The notes: generated by a model not told the origin, from the sequence alone. A stretch of DNA of 9,982 bases from Noviherbaspirillum sp. (GCA_028292785.1 JAQGLQ010000136.1:1-9982), one strand, 5' to 3'; counted from the stretch's first letter, positions 1 to 7,874 are shown. A program made the numbers and translations.

Positions 1-244
1 TGATCTGGCGGTCGATGCCGGATTCATCCATGTGCTGCAGGCGGACCTGGTCGAGGTCGGAGAGGCAGCGGATGATGTGCCGCGCGCGATCGCTCTGGCT
101 GGTCATGTAGAAGCCGAGCAGGCTGACGAAGCCCGGATCGGGATCGGGACCGTTCAGGATCTTGCGATAGATATCGAACATTTCCTTCGGCGCGAAGGCT
201 TCTTCGGTGGCGATGCGCTTGTAATCCGGATGTGGCTTGTTCAT
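1..244 (-). CDS. LigW-like amidohydrolase (metal-dependent aromatic acid decarboxylase), N-terminal part
   Basis: Only the first 81 codons are present; the gene runs off the left edge. The N-terminus carries KRIATEEAF (residues 9-17), followed by a GFY segment (45-47) and a DESGIDRQI stretch near the cut. This matches my recollection of 5-carboxyvanillate decarboxylase LigW and the related gamma-resorcylate/2,3-dihydroxybenzoate decarboxylases of the amidohydrolase-2 family. These remove a ring carboxylate non-oxidatively using a divalent metal; the Glu of the TEE motif is a metal ligand in that family (here E14 or E15). The later His and Asp ligands lie outside the window. The start is an ATG preceded by AGGAGAGA at good spacing. 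It follows the Rieske ferredoxin gene by 54 bp on the same strand, so it is probably the fourth gene of the oxygenase operon. Family assignment is firm; the exact substrate is unknown and an acylhydrolase-type role cannot be excluded from this fragment. Confidence 0.82.
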   Translation of the reverse strand, partial: MNKPHPDYKRIATEEAFAPKEMFDIYRKILNGPDPDPGFVSLLGFYMTSQSDRARHIIRCLSDLDQVRLQHMDESGIDRQI

Positions 245-270
245 ATGTCTCTCTCCTGGTGATGTGAGTA

Positions 271-289
271 GTGTCCTGAGTCTGGACAC
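271..289. repeat. Short perfect inverted repeat between ferredoxin and decarboxylase genes
   Basis: GTGTCC (271-276) and GGACAC (284-289) form a perfect 6-bp inverted repeat around a 7-base loop, in the 54-bp gap between the Rieske ferredoxin stop and the decarboxylase start. Read on the minus strand it is not followed by a T-run, so it does not look like an intrinsic terminator. It could be an mRNA hairpin affecting stability or translation of the decarboxylase, or chance. Confidence 0.35.
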
Positions 290-298
290 CCGGTGGAT

Positions 299-619
299 CT
301 ACTTGGCGTCCGCAAAGATATGCACGATGCCTTCTTGAATTTCGGTACGGTAGGTGCGCAGCGCAACCGAGCAAGGCGCGCCGGCGGGTTGTCCGGTCGG
401 CACGTGGAACGCGCCGAAATGCAGGCTGCATTCGACCACGTCGCCGTCGAGCGTGCCTTCCGACAGGCTCGACAGTCCGTGCGTGCACAGATCGTCGGTG
501 GCGTACACCGCGCCGTCGATGTTATAGACGGCGATGGCCTTGCCCTCGATGTCGAACTTGCGCACGGAATTGACGGCGAGGTCCTTGACCGGACAGATGC
601 GATGGCAGGTTTCGCTCAT
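299..619 (-). CDS. Rieske [2Fe-2S] ferredoxin of an aromatic ring-hydroxylating oxygenase
   Basis: A 106-residue soluble protein that should carry electrons from a reductase to the terminal oxygenase encoded upstream. The Rieske ligands are plain: CTH (C45, H47) and CSLH (C64, H67), the CxH...CxxH pattern with a 16-residue gap between the pairs, and the whole length fits stand-alone dioxygenase ferredoxins (about 100-110 residues). The chosen start is ATG at 619; an in-frame TTG two codons earlier is possible but would sit directly on the AGAAAG that serves as a weak ribosome-binding site. It lies 67 bp after the small-subunit gene, with a terminator-like hairpin in between, and 54 bp before the decarboxylase. 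Its presence says the oxygenase is a three-component system; the expected flavin reductase is not in the window. Confidence 0.93.
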   Translation of the reverse strand: MSETCHRICPVKDLAVNSVRKFDIEGKAIAVYNIDGAVYATDDLCTHGLSSLSEGTLDGDVVECSLHFGAFHVPTGQPAGAPCSVALRTYRTEIQEGIVHIFADAK

Positions 620-645
620 TGACAACTTTCTGCTTGAAACGGACT

Positions 646-670
646 AAAAAAACGCGGCGATGCCCGCCGC
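646..670 (-). terminator. Intrinsic-terminator-like hairpin inside the oxygenase operon
   Basis: Read on the minus strand, GCGGCG (670-665), loop GGCAT (664-660) and CGCCGC (659-654) form a perfect 6-bp all-GC stem. One base later it is followed by seven T residues (652-646). That is the shape of a rho-independent terminator. It lies between the oxygenase small-subunit stop (687) and the ferredoxin start (619), so it would end or attenuate transcription part-way through a co-directional gene set. The stem is short, so partial read-through is likely; function is inferred from sequence only. Confidence 0.6.
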
Positions 671-686
671 ACATGCTTTTATGCGC

Positions 687-1190
687 CTACAGGATGAAAC
701 TCACCGAGCCGAGCGAAGCCAATTCATGGGCATCCATGAACACGCGGCGCTCGCGGATGCGCAGGCCGGCCTCGGTGCGCTTCAGCACGTAGCGGTACTT
801 GCCGACGTATTCGCGGATCCGCTCATAGCGGCGATAGCGGTAGCAGACGAAGTTCGCGGTCACCGTCAGCGCATCGTCGCTGCTTTCGATGATGCGCACA
901 TTCGTGATCTGCCGGCGCGTGCGCGAGTGCGGATATTCCGCATGGCAGTTCGGATCGTTGAGGCGGATCACGCGCTGGCGGAGGCGCTCGGCGTTATCGG
1001 CGATGGTGAACAGGGTCGTCCGATGGCTGCCTTGCAGCGCGTCGTTGGACGGCACCAGGTATTCGGCGTCTTCGGTCAGGAGCTGCAGCCACTCATTGAG
1101 CTTCCAGTCGTCCAGCAGGTCGGCTTCCATGTACAGGAAGTCTTCGACTTCGGCGCGCGTGACCGGCGGGCGCAGGATTTCGTTTTTCAT
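687..1190 (-). CDS. Aromatic ring-hydroxylating oxygenase, small (beta) subunit
   Basis: A 167-residue protein of the ring-hydroxylating dioxygenase beta-subunit family (SnoaL/NTF2-like fold), which packs with the large subunit in an alpha3beta3 assembly and has a structural role. Family signs are the N-terminal helix with FLYMEADLLDDW (18-29), the WLQLLTEDAEYLVP strand region (34-47), RLRQRVIRL (69-77), and the late SRTRRQITNVRI and REYVGKYRYVLKR segments. Length is typical (160-190). Its ATG overlaps the TGA of the large-subunit gene by four bases (ATGA at 1190-1187), a classic sign of translational coupling for 1:1 subunit output, and GGAAGG lies a few bases upstream. No catalytic residues are expected. 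Substrate cannot be read from this subunit. Confidence 0.93.
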   Translation of the reverse strand: MKNEILRPPVTRAEVEDFLYMEADLLDDWKLNEWLQLLTEDAEYLVPSNDALQGSHRTTLFTIADNAERLRQRVIRLNDPNCHAEYPHSRTRRQITNVRIIESSDDALTVTANFVCYRYRRYERIREYVGKYRYVLKRTEAGLRIRERRVFMDAHELASLGSVSFIL

Positions 1191-2476
1191 GCTTCGCCTT
1201 CCGTCATCAGTTTGTTCCAGTGGCGCCAGAATGTGCGCAGATGGTGTTCGTCGCTGTTGAGCTGTTCATTGGCGGGCTTGGCCATGCCGCGCGACATTTC
1301 CGACCAGGGGTCGTCACGCCAATTGACCAGGCCCTGCTGTACCAGTTCCAGCGCTTCGACATCGTCCGGCGTGGCGAATCCGCCGGGGCCGTAAAAGGTC
1401 AGGAACGCGTCGAGCCGCCGCGCCCGTGCCGATTCGCTTTCCTCGATCGGGCCGAGCGCCCAGGCCGTCACGTGCATGCGGCCCGCGCCATCCGGGAAGA
1501 AGGTGCGGATGGTCACCGATGAACCGTCGTTGATCACCAGGTTGGGGAAGATCACGAGATTGCGGTTGGTATCGGCGACGCGCGTGGCGCGCTCCGGTCC
1601 AAGGCGCTGAACCAGTTCGGCGCGGATTTCATCCATCTCCGCCTTCGCATCTTCGCCGTAGATCGGAATCCATTTGGCGACCGGCCTGCCGCGGAAATTG
1701 ACGTTGTCGGTGGTGAAGTGGCCGTTGCCGAGTTCGATTGCATAGCCCTTGGTCGGCAGCACCAGCCCGGCTTCCTTCGGAGGCTCGACCGCAACGCCGG
1801 AATTCTTCATGTAATTCAGCCAGGTCGAATGCGTGGTCGGCAAATGGTAATCGTCCACGCTGTTCTCGACCATCAGCTTCCAGTTGGCCTCGACATCATA
1901 TTCCTGCGAGCCTTCGATGACTTCCATGGTGTTGGACGGGGACTGGTCGATCACCAGGTCCAGGTATTCGGTGGCACGGCCCAGGTATTCAGCCAGCGGC
2001 TGGACATCCTTGTCCAGGCACATGAACCAGAAGCCGCGATACGACTCGAAACGCGCCGGACCGCGCAGGCCCAGTTCAGCCTTGTCGAAGTGCTCGCCGT
2101 AGGCATCGTCGCCGGGGACGCCGCCGAGGCTGCCGTCGTTCTTGTAGCTCCAGCCGTGATACACGCAGAAGAACCGGCGGGTGTTGCCCTTGGGGACGGT
2201 GCTTACCGTCGCGCCGCGATGGCGGCAGGTATTGAAGTGACAGCGGATCGTGCCGCCGGCGTCGCGCACGAAAATGACGGGGCGGCCGGCCACGCGGCGC
2301 GTCACGAAATCGCCCGGTTTCTTTAGCTCGGATTCGTGGCCGACATAGATCCAGCACTTGGAAAAGACCAACCGCATCTCGTCCTGCAGGATCTGCTCGG
2401 ATACATGAACTTCGCGGTTGAGCAGAAACACATTGCGTTTCGCATCATCAATGATGTACGGGAGCTTTTCAGTCAT
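1187..2476 (-). CDS. Aromatic ring-hydroxylating oxygenase, large (alpha) subunit
   Basis: A 429-residue catalytic subunit that inserts oxygen into an aromatic ring, probably an aromatic carboxylate. The Rieske centre ligands are C84/H86 (CRHRG) and C104/H107 (CVYHGW). The mononuclear iron site is H211 and H216 in the segment NSVDDYHLPTTH, with D371 or D372 in the GPGGFATPDD segment as third ligand; D208 is in the position of the Asp that bridges electrons between centres. GHESELKKPGDF and AGRPVIF (63-69) are also family-typical. From memory it most resembles the p-cumate/benzoate-type large subunits, but the substrate is not determined. The frame is open 38 codons further upstream, yet the family-typical N-terminus begins at MTEKLPYIIDDA, so ATG at 2476 was chosen although its ribosome-binding site is weak. 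First gene of the operon, divergent from the IclR gene that probably controls it. Confidence 0.95.
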   Translation of the reverse strand: MTEKLPYIIDDAKRNVFLLNREVHVSEQILQDEMRLVFSKCWIYVGHESELKKPGDFVTRRVAGRPVIFVRDAGGTIRCHFNTCRHRGATVSTVPKGNTRRFFCVYHGWSYKNDGSLGGVPGDDAYGEHFDKAELGLRGPARFESYRGFWFMCLDKDVQPLAEYLGRATEYLDLVIDQSPSNTMEVIEGSQEYDVEANWKLMVENSVDDYHLPTTHSTWLNYMKNSGVAVEPPKEAGLVLPTKGYAIELGNGHFTTDNVNFRGRPVAKWIPIYGEDAKAEMDEIRAELVQRLGPERATRVADTNRNLVIFPNLVINDGSSVTIRTFFPDGAGRMHVTAWALGPIEESESARARRLDAFLTFYGPGGFATPDDVEALELVQQGLVNWRDDPWSEMSRGMAKPANEQLNSDEHHLRTFWRHWNKLMTEGEA

Positions 2477-2546
2477 GGAAGTTTTACGCCTGTAAGAAGG
2501 TGTTCGGCGGGATTTTACAACACAAATGTCTCTATGTGGGATTTTT

Positions 2547-2574
2547 GCTGTACTGCGGTATGTAATTCGGTCAA
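2547..2574 (-). promoter_or_regulatory. Possible promoter of the oxygenase operon
   Basis: On the minus strand TTGACC (2574-2569) matches the -35 consensus at five of six bases and is followed after 16 bases by TACAGC (2552-2547), a poor -10. This would give a leader of roughly 65 bases before the large-subunit ATG. A weak -10 would suit an activator-dependent promoter. CTATGTGGGATT at 2532-2543 would lie around the transcription start. The assignment is tentative because other AT-rich -10-like strings occur nearby. Confidence 0.3.
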
Positions 2575-2705
2575 AGTGGGCGTGAAGCAAGCCTTATGCT
2601 ACTTTTTATTCCTGAAACGAAACGGCGTTACGGCATGCGATCAGTTCCTCGCATTCCATTTCGTGTACCCATAACAATGCTTTTGTCCAATAAATAGTCA
2701 CTATA

Positions 2706-2724
2706 TGGGAATCATGCATTCTCA
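2706..2724. promoter_or_regulatory. Imperfect palindrome, candidate IclR-family operator
   Basis: TGGGAATCATGCATTCTCA has 7-bp arms TGGGAAT and ATTCTCA (one mismatch) around a 5-base centre. The half-site recalls the TGGAAAT half of the E. coli IclR box, though the spacing differs. It lies about 45 bp upstream of the TATAAT of the regulator gene and well upstream of the oxygenase promoter, a sensible position for a regulator acting on either gene. Binding is inferred, not shown. Confidence 0.4.
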
Positions 2725-2745
2725 AGTATCCGCCAAAATTTCATA

Positions 2746-2775
2746 TTCCGGTGCAGGGCAAGGCAAAGCTATAAT
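2746..2775 (+). promoter_or_regulatory. Probable promoter of the IclR-family gene
   Basis: A perfect TATAAT (2770-2775) stands 18 bases after TTCCGG (2746-2751), a weak -35. Transcription would start near 2782, giving a leader of about 60 bases to the chosen ATG at 2845. A strong -10 with a poor -35 is common where a regulator bound nearby assists or represses polymerase. Confidence 0.5.
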
Positions 2776-2844
2776 GGCGACCGGATTGCGCGCAGTTTGC
2801 ATCCTGTCAAGTTTCGAGACCACCAACCCCTATTTCGCAGGACT

Positions 2845-3627
2845 ATGGAAAACGCCGATTCGCAAAGCAGCCTGGCCAAAATGATTTCGGTGCTGGACGT
2901 GATCGAGGCAAGCAGCGACGGACTCACATTCGAAGAAATGCTGGAGGCGATGAAGCTGTCGCGCTCGACGCTGTACCGCTATCTGAAGGTATTGTCGGAG
3001 GCCGGGCTGATCGTCTCGCTGCCGAACTTCGGCTACACGCTGGGACCGCGGGTGGCGGAGCTCGACCTGAAAATGCGGACCCAGGACCCGCTGATCGCGG
3101 CCAGCGTTCCGGTGATGACCGAGCTGGCGCGCACCGTGCCGGGCGTCGTGCTGTTATGCCGCAAATATCGCGACAAGGTGCTTTGCGTGCATCAGGAAGG
3201 CTCCAGTCCGGCATTCCGGAGCGGCTACGAGCGCGGCCAGGATCGCCCGCTTTTCAGGGGCGCGGCCTCGCGCATCATCCTGGCCTATACCGAGGCGCGC
3301 GCCATCGCGCGTCTTTATGCGGAACGCGGCGAGGAGTTCGCGCAGGCGCAGCTCGGAAACTCGCTCGACGAAGTCAAGACCAGACTGGCGCAGATCCGCC
3401 AGGCGGGCTATGACCGCTCCACCGCACAAGTCACGCCCGGCGTGACCGGCATCGCCGCGCCACTGTTCGACAGTAAGGGAACGATCACCGGAAGCCTGAG
3501 CGTGACGCTCGGTTCCGCCTCGCTGCGGCAAAGCGAAGTCGATCAGATCACCGAGCGCGTCAAACTGTGCGCCGGCATCGTCTCGCAAGCCATTTCGCGT
3601 CCGCCAGCGCTGGGCGGCGCGCGCTGA
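2845..3627 (+). CDS. IclR-family transcriptional regulator
   Basis: A 260-residue DNA-binding regulator. The N-terminal winged helix-turn-helix is at about residues 8-65, with LTFEEMLEAM followed by the recognition-helix region KLSRSTLYRYLKVLSEAGLI and a wing ending in NFGYTLGPRV. The C-terminal effector-binding domain (about 80-252) shows the family's RPLFRGAASRIILAY segment (134-148), the VTPGVTGIAAPLFD segment (196-209) and the GSLSVTLG strand (216-223). ATG at 2845 has AGGA just upstream; an earlier in-frame TTG at 2797 has no ribosome-binding site and would add a non-family tail. IclR proteins such as PcaR and PobR control aromatic catabolism, and this one diverges from the oxygenase operon, so it probably senses that pathway's substrate or intermediate. 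Activator versus repressor cannot be told. Confidence 0.93.
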   Translation: MENADSQSSLAKMISVLDVIEASSDGLTFEEMLEAMKLSRSTLYRYLKVLSEAGLIVSLPNFGYTLGPRVAELDLKMRTQDPLIAASVPVMTELARTVPGVVLLCRKYRDKVLCVHQEGSSPAFRSGYERGQDRPLFRGAASRIILAYTEARAIARLYAERGEEFAQAQLGNSLDEVKTRLAQIRQAGYDRSTAQVTPGVTGIAAPLFDSKGTITGSLSVTLGSASLRQSEVDQITERVKLCAGIVSQAISRPPALGGAR

Positions 3628-3660
3628 GCCATCCTTGATCCTTACCAGGACCAGCTTCCG

Positions 3661-3793
3661 GTAATGAGAAGGTGAGTTAGCGGAAAGCGAAAATATTCCG
3701 GATGCGGCGCAGGATTTCAAAGCGGCCTTTGCCGAGCCGTATGGAGTTATGCATGACTTTTCTCATTACTTCCCCCTTATTGTGTATGAGAAA
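3661..3793. repeat. Nested inverted repeats in the gene-free spacer after the IclR gene
   Basis: The spacer 3628-3889 between the convergent IclR and lipoprotein genes holds no gene I can support. GTAATGAGAA (3661-3670) is the exact reverse complement of TTCTCATTAC (3760-3769), and the overlapping TTTCTCAT (3759-3766) is the exact reverse complement of ATGAGAAA (3786-3793). The middle arm can therefore pair with either side but not both. A smaller hairpin (TAGTAT...ATACTA) follows at 3794-3814. No T-run follows the stems, so a simple terminator is not indicated. Meaning unknown. Confidence 0.4.
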
Positions 3794-3889
3794 TAGTATG
3801 CGGAAGCAATACTACTTGCCTATGACAAATCTCAAGAATCGACGAAGGAACTCATAAAGGCAACGCTTGCGGAGCGCAGGCGCGCGATA

Positions 3890-4120
3890 TCAGAAACCGA
3901 GTCCTATTCCAATCCCGCCCCCGCTCCTGCGGCCCCAACTGCCGATCCCCACTCCCACACCGACGCGCGGTCCCGGTGAAGCATAGACCGGGGCATTGCG
4001 GTTCTGTACATCGGTGACATCCTCGGCCACCGTCTGGTTGACGGGGTCACGGCGGTAGGCATTCGAGGCACATCCAGCCAGCAATGCAGAAAACAGCGCA
4101 ACTAAAAAAAGACGTGACAT
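3890..4120 (-). CDS. Small glycine-rich outer-membrane lipoprotein
   Basis: A 76-residue predicted lipoprotein of unknown function. MSRLFLVALFSALLAGC is a clear type II signal peptide: basic start, hydrophobic stretch, lipobox LAGC with the lipidated cysteine at 17. Position +2 is Ala, so sorting to the outer membrane is expected. The mature part is about 60 residues: a polar segment, then a tail (about 53-76) built of alternating Gly with Val/Ile around SWGRRSG, ending GIGIGLGF, resembling small glycine-zipper-like lipoproteins common in Burkholderiales. The ATG at 4120 was chosen because GGAG stands six bases upstream and the signal peptide starts there; longer in-frame starts would add a non-signal extension. 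It stands alone, divergent from the MOSC gene by 143 bp. Confidence 0.75.
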   Translation of the reverse strand: MSRLFLVALFSALLAGCASNAYRRDPVNQTVAEDVTDVQNRNAPVYASPGPRVGVGVGIGSWGRRSGGGIGIGLGF

Positions 4121-4263
4121 GACAGGCTCCGGCAACATGGTGTCTACTTTAGAACCGCCGCATTTCCGCAGGTTCATCGGGCTCACCTGAAGCGGTTGCG
4201 TCATATCAAACGCATCGGAGCGCGTGTATATCATCAACAGCAATTTCGCAGGAAACCAGTCTC

Positions 4264-5109
4264 ATGGCAGTCATCACAGAGCTCACTCTTTATCCGGTCA
4301 AGTCATGCGGCGGCATTGCGCTGCAGGAAGCAGTCGTGACCGGCGCCGGCCTCATGAGCGGAAACGTTCGCGATCGGGAATGGATGGTAGTCGACGCTAC
4401 CGGCAGCTTCGTCACGCAGCGCAGCCATCCGAAGATGGCGTTGATCATGCCGCGCCTTGCGTCCGAAGTACTTGAATTGCATGCGCCCGGCATGGCGGTG
4501 TTCGAACTGCCGCTTGCGCGTGCCGAATCGGCGCGGACTCTGACGGTGGAACTATGGGAGGACGCGCTTGAGGCCCGGGACTGCGGTGATGCGGCGGCGG
4601 CCTGGGTTTCCGGTTTTCTCGGCACGCCGTGCCGGCTGGCGCACTTCGATCCGGGCGTTGCGCGCTTTGCCGATCGGCGCTGGACCGGCGGGGTGGAAGT
4701 GCCGGCCCTGTTTTCCGATGGCTTTCCGATGCTGCTGGTGTCCGCGGCATCGCTGGCCGACCTGAATGCGAAACTGGAGGCACGCGGCAGGGAGACGCTG
4801 CCAATGAATCGCTTCCGGCCGAATATCGTGATCGACGGGATAGCGGCCTTCGAGGAGGACTATGTGCGGACCTTGACCATCGATGGCGCCGTCATCAAGC
4901 CTGTGAAACCCTGCCCGCGCTGCCCCATTCCTTCCGTCGACCAGGCCACGGGCATGATCGGCCCCGATCCGCTCGACATTCTTCGCGGCTATCGCGCGGA
5001 CCCGCGCGTCAGCGGCGGGATTACTTTTGGAATGAATGCGATTCTTGCGGAGGGCGAAGGCCGCGTGCTGCGGGTGGGATGCGAAGCCGAGGTCGATTTC
5101 GCGTTCTAG
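4264..5109 (+). CDS. MOSC-domain protein of the YcbX/mARC type
   Basis: A 281-residue cytosolic protein with an N-terminal MOSC beta-barrel domain (about 1-125; starts AVITELTLYPVKSCGGI) and a C-terminal MOSC domain (about 135-281). The signature PMNRFRPNIVIDG (180-192) and KPCPRCPIPSVDQATG (215-230) match YcbX and the eukaryotic mARC enzymes. There, a cysteine in this second motif binds the molybdenum cofactor; C220 is the likely equivalent, with C217 beside it. Known members reduce N-hydroxylated compounds such as hydroxylaminopurine, with electrons supplied by a separate partner (CysJ in E. coli). The ATG at 4264 has AGGA about ten bases upstream. The gene is convergent with the ferredoxin gene, stops 13 bp apart. 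Substrate and partner are unknown. Confidence 0.88.
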   Translation: MAVITELTLYPVKSCGGIALQEAVVTGAGLMSGNVRDREWMVVDATGSFVTQRSHPKMALIMPRLASEVLELHAPGMAVFELPLARAESARTLTVELWEDALEARDCGDAAAAWVSGFLGTPCRLAHFDPGVARFADRRWTGGVEVPALFSDGFPMLLVSAASLADLNAKLEARGRETLPMNRFRPNIVIDGIAAFEEDYVRTLTIDGAVIKPVKPCPRCPIPSVDQATGMIGPDPLDILRGYRADPRVSGGITFGMNAILAEGEGRVLRVGCEAEVDFAF

Positions 5110-5122
5110 AGCAGATTTCGTA

Positions 5123-6534
<1,412 letters not shown>

Positions 6535-6536
6535 GC

Positions 6537-7859
6537 TTACCTTGCGCCCACCACCACTGTCGCAAGGCGCTCTGGAGCGATTTTCTTGTTGAATGCGGCC
6601 TTGGTGTCCGCCGCCGTCACCTTGCCGACATTCGCGGTCCATGTATCGAGGTAATCGAGCGGCAGGCGGTAAAAGCCGATCGCGGCGATGTTGTCCAGGA
6701 TCTTGCGGTTGTTGTCGATGCGCAGCGGGAAGCCGCCGATGAGATTGTCCTTGGCCGCCTTCAATTCCTGCGGCGTGGCACCGTCGCGCAGGAAAGCGGC
6801 GAGGGTCTGCTGCACCACCTTGAGGGCTTCATCGGCCTGTTCCTTCTGCGTCTGCAGACCGGCCTGGAATGGTCCCTCTTGAGCGAGCGGATTGAAATAA
6901 CTGTAAGCGCTGTATGCCAGTCCGCGCTTTTCACGCACTTCGCGCATCAGGCGCGAGACGAAGCCGCCGCCGCCGAGGACGTAGTTGCCCACGGTGAGTG
7001 GAAAGTAATCGGCATCTCCGCGCGCCAGCGCCGGCGCGCCGACCAGGATATGCGCCTGCGAGGCGGGATGGTCGATGCGCTCTTCCTGACCCTGCGTGAC
7101 GGGCACGTCGGGCAACGGCGGCAAGGGTTCGCCGCGCGGCAGACGCTCGCTCAGTTGCCGCGCGATGGCATCGGCCTCGGGGCGCGTGATGTCGCCGATC
7201 ATCGAGATGATCGCGCGGTTGGCGACGTAATGCGCCGCGTGGAATGCAAGCAGATCGTCGCGCCCGATCGCCCCGATCGATTCGACGGTTTCATGACTGC
7301 CATAGGGATGCGCGCCATACATCAGGCGCCAGAATGCCTTGCTGCCGATCGATTCGGGCTTGGTATCGGATTCCTTGATGGAAGCGATGAAGCGGGCCTT
7401 GTCGCGCGCCAGGAAATTTTCCGGATAGCTGGGATGCGCCAGGACGCGCGCAAGCAAGGCAACGGCCTGCTCGCGTTCCTTCGCACTGGACAGCGTGCGC
7501 AAGGTCGCCCCGGCCCGATCGGCTCCGGCGCCGCCGCCGCGCTGCGCTCCCGTGTCCGCGAACGCGTCGGAAATCTGTGCTTCCGTCATCGCCGGTTCCG
7601 CCGCCGAGGCGCCTTCCCGCAGCCCGCGGGCAAGCATCGAGTTCGTCAGCGAGGCCACGCCGGATTTACCCTGCGGATCGCGGCGCGACCCGGCATCGAA
7701 TTCGACGCTGATGTCGAGTATCGGAATGGAATGGTTTTCCACGAACAATACGCGTGCGCCGTTGGGCAGCGTCCACGACTCGATCTTCAGGGCGGCATGG
7801 GCGTTGAAGCTGAGGATGGCGCTCGCCAAAGTGAGAATTGCAAGAATCAGTTTTTTCAT
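6537..7859 (-). CDS. Non-catalytic M16 peptidase-like subunit, exported
   Basis: A 440-residue M16-family (pitrilysin/processing-peptidase-like) protein with a Sec signal peptide (MKKLILAILTLASAILSFNAHA, cleavage near 22). Where active members have HxxEH this protein reads S70-L-T-N-S74, so both zinc histidines and the catalytic glutamate are missing. The C-terminal half keeps the glycine-rich loop (296-299) and SRLMREVREKRGLAYS (302-317), with R309 and Y316 seven residues apart as in the R/Y pair that helps substrate binding in known M16B heterodimers. It should therefore be the substrate-binding partner of the catalytic M16 encoded just upstream (33-bp gap), acting together in the periplasm. 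The ribosome-binding site at 7859 is weak, suggesting dependence on the upstream gene. Substrate unknown. Confidence 0.9.
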   Translation of the reverse strand: MKKLILAILTLASAILSFNAHAALKIESWTLPNGARVLFVENHSIPILDISVEFDAGSRRDPQGKSGVASLTNSMLARGLREGASAAEPAMTEAQISDAFADTGAQRGGGAGADRAGATLRTLSSAKEREQAVALLARVLAHPSYPENFLARDKARFIASIKESDTKPESIGSKAFWRLMYGAHPYGSHETVESIGAIGRDDLLAFHAAHYVANRAIISMIGDITRPEADAIARQLSERLPRGEPLPPLPDVPVTQGQEERIDHPASQAHILVGAPALARGDADYFPLTVGNYVLGGGGFVSRLMREVREKRGLAYSAYSYFNPLAQEGPFQAGLQTQKEQADEALKVVQQTLAAFLRDGATPQELKAAKDNLIGGFPLRIDNNRKILDNIAAIGFYRLPLDYLDTWTANVGKVTAADTKAAFNKKIAPERLATVVVGAR

Positions 7860-7874
7860 ATCGCGTATGTGTTT

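Larger units (their letters stand above)
2477..2844. other. Divergent control region between oxygenase operon and IclR gene
   Basis: This 368-bp stretch holds no convincing gene and is visibly richer in A and T than the flanking coding DNA. It contains a promoter-like pair for each direction, a 19-bp imperfect palindrome, and three TATGGG-type elements: CTATGTGGGATT (2532-2543), CCCATA (2668-2673, opposite orientation) and CTATATGGGAAT (2701-2712). IclR-family regulators commonly bind short palindromes in such divergent regions, so this is the expected place for substrate-responsive control; which element is the operator is not settled by sequence alone. Confidence 0.7.

Noticed and set aside
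2477..2590. In-frame upstream extension of the oxygenase large subunit by 38 codons.
   Set aside because: The extension is basic, unlike the family N-terminus, and crosses the presumed promoter; MTEKLPYIIDDA is the natural start.
2797..2844. In-frame TTG start 16 codons before the chosen IclR start.
   Set aside because: There is no ribosome-binding site before the TTG, and AGGA precedes the ATG at 2845.
3154..3720. Long minus-strand open frame over the IclR gene and its spacer.
   Set aside because: It is antisense to a clear IclR gene and shows no family features.
3837..3889. Small hairpin (TGCG/CGCA) after the lipoprotein stop as an intrinsic terminator.
   Set aside because: The stem is only four pairs and no T-run follows it in the direction of transcription.
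5110..5122. Possible bidirectional terminator between the convergent MOSC and ferredoxin genes.
   Set aside because: The gap is only 13 bp, with no GC stem and no T-run.
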